A stretch of 64,000 bases of DNA from Bacillus sp. Xin1 (GTDB lineage Bacteria; Bacillota; Bacilli; Bacillales; Bacillaceae_G): the NCBI RefSeq assembly GCF_013314535.1, contig NZ_JABUAE010000010.1:1-64000 (forward strand), read 5' to 3'. Position 1 is the first letter of the stretch; every line of letters begins with the position of its first letter. Shown piece after piece: positions 16,103-23,773 of this stretch. Both the position numbers and the translations under genes were made by a program. A model generated the notes under the pieces. The model was not told where the DNA came from. It was given only the letters and a program-made list of their open reading frames with translations, and ran no database searches.

Positions 16103-16513
16103 TTATTGTAACTTTCTCAGTAATTCTAATAATTGTTTTTGTTCGTTGTAATCTAATTTATTAAATTGTTCCGCTTGAAACGTTTCTTGGGGCGGGACAG
16201 TTTCTCCATATAAAACTTTCCCAGCTTCTGTTAACGAAAGATATTTCGTAGTCCCTTCTTGTTCTCGCTTAATCCACCCTAGTTGCTCCATCTTATTTAA
16301 AAGCTGCGTGATGTTCCCTTTTGTAACAAATAACTTTTTCCCAAGCTCCTGCTGTGTTAATCGATCATGTCCGCCGATTTGAGCTAACACATCAAACTGA
16401 GCAGCAGATAAACCCCACTCTTTCAAATGTTGATTTGTCTCGCGAACGCTTCTGTTATAAAAACGTGATAAACGGAACCATAATAATAGTCCAAGTCTTT
16501 CTTCTGCTTTCAT
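16103..16513 (-). CDS. MarR-family regulator
   Basis: 136 aa winged helix. The recognition region is LTQQELGKKLFVTKGNITQLLNKMEQLGWIKRE (about residues 55-87), followed by the wing and a C-terminal dimerisation helix. ATG 16513 has AGGTGATGG just upstream. One Cys-free design in the core argues against thiol sensing. It is co-oriented with the pirin gene. Palindromes lie over its own promoter (16542-16557) and before the pirin gene, so it probably represses both itself and pirin. Of B. subtilis MarR proteins, MhqR is the best functional analogue. Confidence 0.85.
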   Translation of the reverse strand: MKAEERLGLLLWFRLSRFYNRSVRETNQHLKEWGLSAAQFDVLAQIGGHDRLTQQELGKKLFVTKGNITQLLNKMEQLGWIKREQEGTTKYLSLTEAGKVLYGETVPPQETFQAEQFNKLDYNEQKQLLELLRKLQ

Positions 16514-16541
16514 TCCATCACCTCGCTTGCTTGATATACAT

Positions 16542-16570
16542 AGTTTAGAACTAAACTTTTTAATTGTCAA
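16542..16570 (-). promoter_or_regulatory. marR promoter with overlapping palindrome
   Basis: -35 TTGACA (16565-16570), 17-nt spacer and -10 TAAACT on the minus strand. The palindrome AGTTTAGAACTAAACT (16542-16557) covers the spacer and the -10. Confidence 0.7.
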
Positions 16571-16591
16571 CTACTTTATTTTGGTAAGTTA

Positions 16592-16623
16592 AAAACAAAA
16601 AGATAGTGATGTTCCCACCACTA
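16592..16623 (-). terminator. Terminator of the DUF3920 gene
   Basis: ATAGTG/CACTAT stem, followed on the minus strand by CTTTTTGTTTTT. Confidence 0.7.
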
Positions 16624-16627
16624 TACA

Positions 16628-17062
16628 TTAGTTTATATTCCTTCTCATATATTCATTTATTTTACGTTCAGCAAATGCCCTAGCATCCCTTTCAATCCAA
16701 CGTGCCTCATATACTTCTTTTTCTATATACAATACATTGTTTTCATGCTGCATCGAATGCCGAAACTCATGCAGTAAAGTTTTAAGCACTTGTTCATACT
16801 GTTCCCACATGCAAACAAAAATCATTTGTCTTTCTTTATGATAAAAACCGCTTAAAGGAAATAAAAACTCTTCTTCTTCTTCTCCTAATTTTACAAGCAC
16901 ATCATTTGTATCACACGTATCGCAAAAAATAACCGGAATTTCACGCTGCTCAATAAGTGAAAATACATCATTTTTCACCTGCTGAATATCCCATGGAAAC
17001 TCTGAATCCAGCACGTACCAATTCCCAGCTTGCTGATATACGTTTTGAAACTGGAGTTCCAT
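16628..17062 (-). CDS. DUF3920-like small zincin (HEFRH)
   Basis: 144 aa. A zinc-peptidase-like HEFRH motif at about residues 98-102 is followed by [20 protein letters not shown], the layout of minimal gluzincins (HExxH, then Glu/Asp helix). No signal peptide or membrane segment is seen, so it is predicted cytoplasmic. The start has AAAGGAG and GGAGG upstream. It is divergent from dps across about 200 nt. I know the family only as uncharacterised B. cereus-group proteins; protease activity is inferred from the motif. Confidence 0.75.
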   Translation of the reverse strand: MELQFQNVYQQAGNWYVLDSEFPWDIQQVKNDVFSLIEQREIPVIFCDTCDTNDVLVKLGEEEEEFLFPLSGFYHKERQMIFVCMWEQYEQVLKTLLHEFRHSMQHENNVLYIEKEVYEARWIERDARAFAERKINEYMRRNIN

Positions 17063-17192
17063 TGGCCTCCATTCTCCTTTCTAAAATCCCTTTTCCTATA
17101 CATATGCCACAATATGATAAAAAATAAACACATATTGCAATATCACATTACACCTAGTTCAAAAAATGTTCAAAAATACTGTTTGGAAAAGG

Positions 17193-17229
17193 TTGATTTA
17201 TATCAATTACTAGATTATAATAATTATAA
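17193..17229 (+). promoter_or_regulatory. dps promoter with perfect PerR box
   Basis: -35 TTGATT, 17-nt spacer and -10 TATAAT (17216-17221). The -10 lies inside TTATAATAATTATAA (17215-17229), an exact match to the PerR consensus TTATAATNATTATAA. Confidence 0.88.
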
Positions 17230-17269
17230 ATTAGTAAACAATACAATAACTCAAAAGGAGATTGATCAT

Positions 17270-17707
17270 ATGAACACACAAGTAATCGAAGTATTAAACA
17301 AACAAGTAGCAGACTGGAACGTATTATTTACAAAACTACACAACTTCCATTGGTATGTAAAAGGACCTCAATTCTTTACACTACATGAGAAATTTGAACA
17401 ATTTTATACAGAAGCAGCTGGACACATCGATGAAATTGCAGAGCGTATTTTAGCAATTGGCGGCAAACCAGTAGCGACAATGAAAGAATACTTAGAACTA
17501 TCTTCTATTCAAGAAGCAGCTTACGGAGAAACTGCAGAAGGGATGGTAGAAGCGATTATGAAGGACTACGAAATGATGTTAGTTGAATTGAAAAAAGGCA
17601 TGGAAATCGCACAAGACGCTGACGATGAAATGACATCTGACTTACTACTTGGCATCTACACAGAATTAGAAAAACACGCTTGGATGCTACGCGCATTCTT
17701 AAACTAA
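17270..17707 (+). CDS. dps: Dps-family DNA-binding ferritin-like protein
   Basis: 145 aa. It forms dodecamers that oxidise and store iron with peroxide and protect DNA. The inter-subunit ferroxidase site of the Dps family is present: [23 protein letters not shown] with the conserved His and Asp/Glu ligands (LHNFHW near residue 25 and [11 protein letters not shown] near residue 55). AAGGAG lies 9 nt before ATG 17270; a longer in-frame extension upstream crosses the promoter and is rejected. The perfect PerR box at the -10 predicts peroxide induction. Confidence 0.95.
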   Translation: MNTQVIEVLNKQVADWNVLFTKLHNFHWYVKGPQFFTLHEKFEQFYTEAAGHIDEIAERILAIGGKPVATMKEYLELSSIQEAAYGETAEGMVEAIMKDYEMMLVELKKGMEIAQDADDEMTSDLLLGIYTELEKHAWMLRAFLN

Positions 17708-17845
17708 AAGCGAAAGTGGCTCGCTCAGAATGTGAGGGGATGGAGCTTTTGACGTAGAGGCGCTCTTTGCCTCGCAGGAAAAAGCGCAGCCACCGAATAT
17801 TCTAGCCGCTGAAGCTGGATACCACTAAAAGCGAAAGCGGCTCGC
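17706..17845. repeat. AGCGGCTAG/GAGCCGCTT-family repeat
   Basis: Second copy of the family nested at 14770-14898, in the other orientation: AAAGCGAAAG.GGCTCGCT, GAGGCGC, GCCTCG, AAAGCGC, ATTCTAGCCGCTGAAGCTGG. A short partial duplicate (AAAAGCGAAAGCGGCTCGCT) follows at 17826-17845. Confidence 0.6.
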
Positions 17846-17849
17846 TAAC

Positions 17850-17884
17850 TAAATCCCCCAATTCATTTTGGGGGATTTAGTTAT
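17850..17884 (+). terminator. Hairpin, probably the dps terminator displaced by the repeat
   Basis: TAAATCCCCCAA/TTGGGGGATTTA stem, with a modest T-containing tail, 145 nt after dps. Confidence 0.6.
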
Positions 17885-17965
17885 TTACTGCCATATTTCA
17901 ATAATTTTTATGTTAAAATATAGAAAATACAGTCTAGTCTAAACAACTATTCATCATTTAGGTAT

Positions 17966-18128
17966 ATATCCATTTTGATTTGCTGACATCTACATTGCGG
18001 CTCTGAAAACAAAAAGGGATTTCCATTCGCTTTCTACATTTGTTTTCATTCGGCATGGGCCTAAAAAGGGTCTGACCGCTACTATGCATAGCCGGACGCT
18101 CTCTCCCACCTAAAAAGATTAGGTTTTA
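17966..18128. repeat. CTAAGTCACGGC-family repeat (diverged copy)
   Basis: Shares CATTTTGATTT, CGGCTCTGAAAAC, GGCATGGG, AAAA.GG.ACTGACCGCT.CTAT and CTCTC.CCACC.AAAAAG with the tandem copies at 61003-61342. Confidence 0.6.
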
Positions 18129-18197
18129 TATCAACTTTTCAACGTGGATTTATATAAAGCATTCTAGTATCACCATCAAATGACGGGAGTGGTTCAG

Positions 18198-18395
18198 TTG
18201 AAAGACTATTTGATTCGAGCATTTTTCGCCTTATTAACTGTTGGAATTGCTTTAAGTATAGCAAATATTTTCAATCTGACCGTAGACACAAGAAGTTATC
18301 CTTTCCTCATTGTCCTTGCCATCGCTGGTGGTTGGAGCGGTTGGTACTTATATAAGAAGCAAAATAATAAAACAGATAAAGGCATTCCGAAATAA
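18198..18395 (+). CDS. Small two-helix membrane protein, unknown
   Basis: 65 aa from TTG 18198, which has GGGAGTGG 5 nt upstream. An ATG at 18180 would place that site inside the gene. Two hydrophobic segments (about residues 4-22 and 35-52) and a basic tail KKQNNKTDKGIPK. No recognised family. It ends in its own terminator. The repeat upstream separates it from dps. Confidence 0.6.
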   Translation: MKDYLIRAFFALLTVGIALSIANIFNLTVDTRSYPFLIVLAIAGGWSGWYLYKKQNNKTDKGIPK

Positions 18396-18413
18396 TATGG
18401 AATGCCTTTTAAT
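18379..18413 (+). terminator. Terminator
   Basis: AAGGCATTCC/GGAATGCCTTTT stem with a 10-nt loop, overlapping the gene end. Confidence 0.85.
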
Positions 18414-18418
18414 ATTTA

Positions 18419-18724
18419 TTATTTTCTTTCCTTTTTTATATAATGGATGATTACATTCAAAATACTAATAACAATAATTCCTAAGAACATATAAAAAGAT
18501 TGTTCATCTCCACCTAAATTATACTCATCCACGATAAATCCCGACATAAAGAGAGTTATTCCTGAAACAACAATACAAGTTAGTATAATAAGCCATAAAG
18601 AAAATCCATTAATAAGCACTTTTCTTTGATATGTAATAATTAACATGACGAGAACTAAAATAGCTATACAGCTTATAAAGATAGGCCGTAAAAATGTAAA
18701 CTCCGGAAACATGACCTTTTCCAC
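18419..18724 (-). CDS. Three-helix membrane protein, unknown
   Basis: About 102 aa with three hydrophobic segments (about residues 10-30, 38-60 and 72-93) and a basic C-terminus (IIHYIKKERK). The start is uncertain: GTG 18724 has GGAGG 5 nt upstream, ATG 18712 also fits. Family not recognised. It is convergent with the 65-aa gene and shares its 3' terminator region. Confidence 0.6.
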   Translation of the reverse strand: MEKVMFPEFTFLRPIFISCIAILVLVMLIITYQRKVLINGFSLWLIILTCIVVSGITLFMSGFIVDEYNLGGDEQSFYMFLGIIVISILNVIIHYIKKERK

Positions 18725-18796
18725 TCTCTCCTCCACTCGTCAAAACTTAACGTTCTATAATCTCGATACACAAAAAACGCTAACATAATTCCCAAA

Positions 18797-18837
18797 ATAA
18801 AAACACATGTCGTTTTAATAAAAATGACATGTGTTCT
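18797..18837 (-). terminator. Terminator of the LOG gene
   Basis: AACACATGTC/GACATGTGTT stem, followed on the minus strand by TTTTTATTTT. Confidence 0.85.
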
Positions 18838-18862
18838 ATAATCAATTACCTATATATTCGTA

Positions 18863-19441
18863 TTATGACAATTGCTTCCACTTATTCCCCATAACAGGTC
18901 GTTTATAATTTTTCATGCGAAGCAATAATTCTTCTGCATGATCCGCCGAAACAATTAACTCTTTATTCGATGGATTCATAAATCCTTCTTTTGCTGCGCG
19001 ATCAACCATTTGCAAAATTGGCTCATAAAACCCCATAATATTTAATAAACCAACTGGTTTGTCATGAATTCCGATTTGTGACCAACATACTACTTCGAAC
19101 AATTCTTCAAATGTTCCATAGCCACCTGGCAATGCAATAAATGCATCCGCAAGCTCTCCCATTTTCGCTTTACGTTCATGCATTGTTTCCACTTCAATTA
19201 GCTCAGTTAATCCTTCATGAACAATTTCTCCGCGAAATAACCCGCGAGGCATAACACCTGTGACACGACCACCTAAACGAAGCACTTCATTGGCTACTTC
19301 TCCCATTAAACCGACACATGAACCGCCATATACTAATTCACAATTATTTTGAACAAGTACTTCTCCAAGCTTAATTGCTTGCTCCTTAAACTCAGGTCTC
19401 TCTCCTAGATTAGAACCTGCAAACACACAAACCTTTCTCAT
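18863..19441 (-). CDS. LOG-family (TIGR00730) nucleoside 5'-monophosphate phosphoribohydrolase
   Basis: 192 aa. Rossmann start VCVFAGSNLG, the YGGSCVGLMG nucleotide loop, and the family signature PGGYGTFEELFEV with catalytic Arg/Glu. Members (LOG, YvdD) split N6-substituted or ordinary nucleoside monophosphates into base and ribose 5-phosphate; older annotations say lysine decarboxylase, which is wrong for this class. It starts at ATG with GGGGTG upstream. Divergent from the MazG-like gene. Confidence 0.92.
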   Translation of the reverse strand: MRKVCVFAGSNLGERPEFKEQAIKLGEVLVQNNCELVYGGSCVGLMGEVANEVLRLGGRVTGVMPRGLFRGEIVHEGLTELIEVETMHERKAKMGELADAFIALPGGYGTFEELFEVVCWSQIGIHDKPVGLLNIMGFYEPILQMVDRAAKEGFMNPSNKELIVSADHAEELLLRMKNYKRPVMGNKWKQLS

Positions 19442-19514
19442 ACCTACACCCCAAAACTATATATTGTTATGATACAATGAACATTGTACAACATATTGAG
19501 GGGATGAGAAAGAA

Positions 19515-19829
19515 ATGAATATAGCTGAATTTCAAAGATGGATCGAGGATTTTTACGAAAAACGAAGCTGGTCACAATATAACTCTTTTATTCGCTTAAA
19601 TTTCTTAGTGGAAGAAGTAGGTGAAGTTTCACGCGTTGTGCGCGCGATTGAAATTGGACGCGATCGCCCGGATGAGCAGGAAAAACAAGAAGAAGAATTG
19701 AAAATAGAATTAAAAGAAGAACTTGGGGATGTACTTGCTAATCTTATTATTCTTTCTCAAAAATATGATTTAGACTTACAAGATATTATGGAGGCACATG
19801 TAGAAAAACTATCTAAACGTTTCCAATAA
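19515..19829 (+). CDS. MazG-like nucleotide pyrophosphohydrolase
   Basis: 104 aa, single MazG helix bundle. Metal-binding EEVGEV (about residues 32-37) and EELGDVLANL (about residues 67-76) supply the Glu/Glu/Glu/Asp ligands. The family hydrolyses NTPs or dNTPs to monophosphate, a house-cleaning role. GAGGGGATGAG precedes ATG. The bcr1-like element begins at the stop codon: its ATAAA target lies across the last codons, so the original 3' flank has been displaced. Confidence 0.88.
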   Translation: MNIAEFQRWIEDFYEKRSWSQYNSFIRLNFLVEEVGEVSRVVRAIEIGRDRPDEQEKQEEELKIELKEELGDVLANLIILSQKYDLDLQDIMEAHVEKLSKRFQ

Positions 19830-19980
19830 AGTGAAACTTCCATCAGTGGGGATTTCTTTCATCCTCACTGATGGTTAGCCCTCACCAATCGGGCTTTTAC
19901 GGGCAGTTTCCCCCCTAACCGTCTCCTTCTTTTTCACTGAATATTGAGATAGGAGTATTACTGCCCGTTAATGCGGGAGA
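19826..19980 (+). mobile_element. bcr1-like element at the mazG-like stop codon
   Basis: Full copy: GTGAAACTT, CATCAGTGGGG, CACTGATGG, CAATCGGGCTTTTACGGGCAGTTT, TATTGAGATAGGAGTATTACTGCCCGTTAATGCGGGA. Left ATAAA is clear (19826-19830); the right duplicate has decayed. Confidence 0.75.
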
Positions 19981-19991
19981 AACGAAATAAG

Positions 19992-20017
19992 AATATTATC
20001 ATTCATGATATAATATT
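19992..20017. promoter_or_regulatory. Inverted repeat over the ferritin promoter
   Basis: AATATTAT and ATATAATATT arms around TCATGA; a TATAAT at 20009-20014 lies within. The order of halves does not match a Fur or PerR box. Confidence 0.45.
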
Positions 20018-20044
20018 ACCGATATTATACAAGGGAGGATTTTT

Positions 20045-20551
20045 ATGTTATCTACTAAACTACACGATGCACTTAATGATCAAATGAACTTTGAATTTTA
20101 TTCTGCCCATGTTTATATGGCAATGGCCGCTTACTGCACAGCAGAAAGCTATGATGGATTTGCAAACTTCTTTCTTGTTCAAGCAGAAGAAGAACGTTTC
20201 CATGCAATGAAACTTTACAATTATATTAATGACCGCGGAGAGCGTGCGATTATTACTGGATTTGAAAATCCAAACAATGACTACGAGTCCGTTTTAAGTG
20301 CATTTGAAATTGCATTAGAACACGAACGCGAAGTAACAAAACGTATTTATAACTTATCTGATATCGCATGGGACGAGCGTGAACACGCTACGATTACTTT
20401 CTTGAAATGGTTCGTTGATGAACAAGTTGAAGAAGAAGCTTCTTTCGATAGCATCATTCAGAAACTAAAACGTATTACAAGCGATTCTAACGCTCTATTT
20501 ATGTTAGATGCAGAATTAGAGAAACGTACGTTTACTCCTCCTGCTGAGTAA
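20045..20551 (+). CDS. Ferritin (bacterial non-heme FtnA type)
   Basis: 168 aa four-helix bundle that stores iron. Ferroxidase ligands: Glu17 (NFEFYSAHVY), Glu50/Glu51 and His53 (AEEERFH), Glu94-region (ALEHEREVT) and Gln127-region (VDEQVEEEA). AGGGAGG lies 7 nt before ATG. The last part of helix E (NALFMLDAELEKR) is normal. Single gene with an inverted repeat over the promoter. Together with Dps it makes an iron-storage neighbourhood. Confidence 0.93.
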   Translation: MLSTKLHDALNDQMNFEFYSAHVYMAMAAYCTAESYDGFANFFLVQAEEERFHAMKLYNYINDRGERAIITGFENPNNDYESVLSAFEIALEHEREVTKRIYNLSDIAWDEREHATITFLKWFVDEQVEEEASFDSIIQKLKRITSDSNALFMLDAELEKRTFTPPAE

Positions 20552-20564
20552 TATCTTTATCACC

Positions 20565-20595
20565 TTAACGAATTTGTTAAGGTGATTTTTATTTT
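20565..20595 (+). terminator. Ferritin terminator
   Basis: CACCTTAACGAA/TTCG-type hairpin: ATCACCTTAAC/GTTAAGGTGAT, followed by TTTTATTTT. Confidence 0.85.
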
Positions 20596-20723
20596 CTAAT
20601 CTCTCCCTCTTACCTTAACATCGGATTAAAATCAGCTTAAATCTTCACTTATTCTACATAGGACTACTATTATAAATGGTATTATTTTCAATATAGAGTG
20701 CAAGCGGGAGGGAGATTATCTCA

Positions 20724-21893
20724 ATGAAACAACGTGTAGAAGCAATCGATGCCGTTCGTGGTTTTGCTTTATTCGGTATTTTACTTGTTAATATAACATT
20801 AATTCAATTTGGAATGTTTAGCGGTGAACAACCTACTTATGTATTCGGAAAGATCGATGAAGGAGCCAATTGGTTTATTGAATTTTTTGGTACACACAAC
20901 TTCATTTCCCTATTCTCTTTTCTATTTGGTCTTAGTATTATTCTGCTGCAAAAGAGCATTCTCGCAAAAGAAAAACGTTTCTTTCCGGTTTATATACGAC
21001 GAATTATTATTTTACTAATTCTTGGATATATTCACGGTATATTTATTTGGAGCGGAGACATTTTATTTGCATATGGGATTGTAGGGATTTTCTTAATGAT
21101 GTTTATCAATCGAAAACCAAAAACATTGCTTATTTGGGCCTTTATCTTACTAGCATTTACTATGTTTATTTCTTACCCATTTGAGTCCAATGCAAATGTA
21201 GAGGATTTTTCCTCCTACATTGGAAAAGAACAAACAGTCCACAAAACCGGGAGTTATACAGATCATATAAAATTCCGCCTATACGAAAATCCATTCGAAG
21301 ATATTGGAATCACTGGATTTTCCGGGGGATTCCTCCTAACCTTTTTGATGATCATTCTAATGGCCCCGCTGTTCTTGCTAGGAATATATGTCGGGAAAAA
21401 AGGATGGCTGTTTGAAATAGATAAACATGTATCTTCCCTCAAAAAACTTTGGCTTATCAGTGGTATCTTTTCTTTCACAGTAAAAATTTTAGCATTATTA
21501 ACACAGCAACCGATTCTCATTATGCTAAAAGACAGTGTTTCACCATTAGGCATGGCCCTTTTTTACGGAAGCTCAATTATTCTCTTATTCCATTACAAAA
21601 AGGCATTACGCTTACTTGAGTATGTGGCTAATATGGGTAAAATGTCAGTTAGTAACTATTTAGCACAGACTATCATTGCTACTACGATTTTTTATGCGTA
21701 CGGTTTCGGATTATATGGAAAAATCGGTTACTTCTTTGGCGCCGTATTGACGATTGGAATTTATAGCGTTCAATTATACGCTAGTACCTATTGGTTACAA
21801 AGATATCGCATAGGTCCAGTTGAATATGTATGGAGACTTGGCACTTATTTAAAAAGGCCTGCCTTTAAGCGAAAATTAAAGAAAGTAAGTTAA
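20724..21893 (+). CDS. DUF418 (YeiB-like) membrane protein
   Basis: 389 aa. Starts with the diagnostic RVEAIDAVRGFALFGILLVNI, then about eight membrane segments. The C-terminal DUF418 domain (MGKMSVSNYLAQTIIATTIFY..., VEYVWRLGTYLKRPAF) is complete. Family function is unknown; it resembles membrane acyltransferases in topology. GGGAGGGAG lies 11 nt before ATG. Monocistronic and convergent with nupC. Confidence 0.88.
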   Translation: MKQRVEAIDAVRGFALFGILLVNITLIQFGMFSGEQPTYVFGKIDEGANWFIEFFGTHNFISLFSFLFGLSIILLQKSILAKEKRFFPVYIRRIIILLILGYIHGIFIWSGDILFAYGIVGIFLMMFINRKPKTLLIWAFILLAFTMFISYPFESNANVEDFSSYIGKEQTVHKTGSYTDHIKFRLYENPFEDIGITGFSGGFLLTFLMIILMAPLFLLGIYVGKKGWLFEIDKHVSSLKKLWLISGIFSFTVKILALLTQQPILIMLKDSVSPLGMALFYGSSIILLFHYKKALRLLEYVANMGKMSVSNYLAQTIIATTIFYAYGFGLYGKIGYFFGAVLTIGIYSVQLYASTYWLQRYRIGPVEYVWRLGTYLKRPAFKRKLKKVS

Positions 21894-21896
21894 ATA

Positions 21897-21932
21897 AAAA
21901 AAGCAATGAGCATAAGCTCATTGCTTTTCCTA
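21897..21932. terminator. Bidirectional terminator
   Basis: AAAAAGCAATGAGC/GCTCATTGCTTTT with a tetraloop; long T run on the minus strand. Confidence 0.9.
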
Positions 21933-21935
21933 TTT

Positions 21936-23117
21936 TTAAAGCATAACCCCAACGATAACCGCTGATAATATACTTACTAACGTTGCACCATACACAAGTT
22001 TTAATCCGAAAGAAGATACAACATTCGCTTGTTTTCCATCGATACTCTTCGTTGCACCTGCGATAATTCCAATAGATGAGAAGTTTGCGAAAGATACAAG
22101 GAAGATTGATAAGATACCTACTGTACGATCTGATAAATCGCCAGCTACTTTTCCTAAATCAAGCATCGCAACAAATTCGTTTGTTACTAATTTTGTTGCC
22201 ATAATTTGTCCTGCTTGTAGCATTTCTGATGCTGGAATACCTAGAACGAATGCTAGTGGTGAGAATACATATCCTAAAATGCTTTGGAATGTAATGCCGA
22301 AAATAGAATCAAATACGCCGTTAATTGCTGTAATCAATGCAACGAATCCGATTAACATCGCCGCTACTGTTACTGCAATCGAGAACCCAAGCATGATGTA
22401 CTCGCCTAACATTTCGAAGAACGTTTGCTTCTTATCTTCTTGTAATTCTAAAATGTCCTCTTCTTCACTAATATCATAAGGATTAATGATATGAACAATA
22501 ATGAATCCGCTAAATAAGTTTAATACAAGTGCTGTTACTACATATTTTGGATCAATCATTTTCATATAAGAACCGACGATTGACATTGATACTGTTGACA
22601 TAGAAGATGCACAAAGTGTATATAAACGATTTTTTGGTAACTTACTTAATTGGTCTTTTACTGTAATAAACACTTCACCTTGACCAACGATTGCTGCTGC
22701 TACTGCATTATATGATTCTAATCTCCCTAGACCATTCACTTTACTTAATACGAAACCGACTGCTTTAATAATAATCGGTAAAACTTTAATGTGTTGCAAA
22801 ATTCCAATTAATACTGCTAAGAAAATAATTGGTAATAATACTGTTAAGAAGAACGGTGCTTGTCCATCATTCGCTAGGCCGCCAAATACGAAGTTAACCC
22901 CTGCCTCTGCATATTTTAAAATAGCACCAAAACCATCTGAAATTCCTTTTACTAATACAAATCCAATCTTTGTATTTAATAAGAAGTATGCCAATGCCAA
23001 TTGAATCACAAGCATAATTGCGATTGGTCTATACTTAATTTTCTTTCGATCTGAACTTACAAGGAAACCTAGTACAAATACAACAAGTAAACCAACTAGA
23101 AACATAACTAGTTTCAT
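21936..23117 (-). CDS. NupC-family concentrative nucleoside transporter (copy 1)
   Basis: 393 aa CNT family, proton- or sodium-coupled nucleoside uptake. It shows the Nucleos_tra2_N segment, the Gate core, and signatures GQGEVFITVKD (about residues 146-156), SMSTVSMSIVGSYM and ATKLVTNEFVAMLDL plus SFANFSSIGIIAGATK. GGAGGATTAACAT precedes ATG. It is about 80% identical by eye to the next gene leftward in transcription (23774-24955). A cre-like site lies at 23235-23248, and a shared leader motif lies 46 nt before the start. Confidence 0.92.
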   Translation of the reverse strand: MKLVMFLVGLLVVFVLGFLVSSDRKKIKYRPIAIMLVIQLALAYFLLNTKIGFVLVKGISDGFGAILKYAEAGVNFVFGGLANDGQAPFFLTVLLPIIFLAVLIGILQHIKVLPIIIKAVGFVLSKVNGLGRLESYNAVAAAIVGQGEVFITVKDQLSKLPKNRLYTLCASSMSTVSMSIVGSYMKMIDPKYVVTALVLNLFSGFIIVHIINPYDISEEEDILELQEDKKQTFFEMLGEYIMLGFSIAVTVAAMLIGFVALITAINGVFDSIFGITFQSILGYVFSPLAFVLGIPASEMLQAGQIMATKLVTNEFVAMLDLGKVAGDLSDRTVGILSIFLVSFANFSSIGIIAGATKSIDGKQANVVSSFGLKLVYGATLVSILSAVIVGVML

Positions 23118-23162
23118 ATGTTAATCCTCCACTTCCATAAGTTATCTGTCGTTCAACGAATG

Positions 23163-23174
23163 ACGTCTGACCAT
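23163..23174 (-). promoter_or_regulatory. ATGGTCAGACGT motif shared by both nupC leaders
   Basis: An identical 12-mer lies at 23163-23174 and 25013-25024, near the expected transcription starts of the two paralogues (46 and 58 nt before ATG). It is the only long conserved block in otherwise diverged leaders. Possible operator. Confidence 0.45.
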
Positions 23175-23234
23175 TGATATTTAAAAAATAAGAACCCTTA
23201 AAATACTATTTACTTTAAACTGTAACGTAAAACC

Positions 23235-23248
23235 AGTAAGCGTTTACA
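23235..23248 (-). promoter_or_regulatory. cre-like site upstream of nupC copy 1
   Basis: Minus-strand TGTAAACGCTTACT matches TGWAANCGNTNWCA except the last base. A second similar site, TGTAAGCGTTATCC, lies at 23327-23340 on the plus strand. Confidence 0.55.
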
Positions 23249-23418
23249 TAAATTGCAATTTATAATTGGTAGCCTCTTCTTCTCTACTCGATTTAAAGTA
23301 TGAAACTGATACCACCCATAAACAGATTGTAAGCGTTATCCAAATGAAATGCAATATAATTTTTCAAATAAATTATATGTTAATTTATCCCTTTCCTCTC
23401 TCTCGATGCTATATATTT

Positions 23419-23509
23419 TTTGTCGTTATTTGTCGAATCGCTGATATATTTTAATTTGCGCCGATATATGCTGAGAAACAGTCGATATATTTGAAAAATC
23501 GCTGATAAA
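23419..23509. repeat. GATATAT/CGATTCGAC repeat, left part, interrupted
   Basis: Left part of the family seen whole at 7813-7975; the right part resumes at 23658 after a bcr1-like insertion, to about 23730. Confidence 0.7.
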
Positions 23510-23662
23510 GTGAAACTTTAATCAGTGGGGGTTTTCTTCATCCCCCACTGATCATTAGTTGAACCAATCGGGCTTTTACGGACAGTTGATCCCCCACCTA
23601 TCTTCCTCGTTTCTCTCTGAATATTGAGGTGGGGGTCTTACTGTCCGTTAATGCGGGATAAA
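23505..23662 (+). mobile_element. bcr1-like element with intact target duplication
   Basis: A 148-bp element between direct repeats GATAAA/ATAAA (23504-23509 and 23657-23662), inserted within the GATATAT repeat. Internal pairing CAGTGGGGG/CCCCCACTG, GACAG...CTGTC and CCCCCACCT/AGGTGGGGG predicts a strongly folded RNA. Confidence 0.8.
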
Positions 23663-23730
23663 ATTTCATTTACTATTTTCCCACCTCAGCACACTCGCCA
23701 TCTCAATGTATTTCTTCTTATCATCTTCTC
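23658..23730. repeat. GATATAT/CGATTCGAC repeat, right part
   Basis: GATAAAATTTCATTTACTATTTT and ATTTCTTCTT match positions following the same junction in the intact copy near 7900. Confidence 0.6.
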
Positions 23731-23739
23731 CATACAAAA

Positions 23740-23770
23740 AAGCAGTAAGCTCATACTCACTGCTTTTTCA
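23740..23770 (-). terminator. Terminator of nupC copy 2
   Basis: AAAAAAGCAGTAAGC/TCACTGCTTTTT hairpin just after the stop codon on the minus strand. Confidence 0.75.
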
Positions 23771-23773
23771 TTT

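Noticed and set aside
17030-17269. Long N-terminal extension of Dps
   Set aside because: Crosses the Dps promoter and PerR box; Dps proteins begin at the ATG at 17270.
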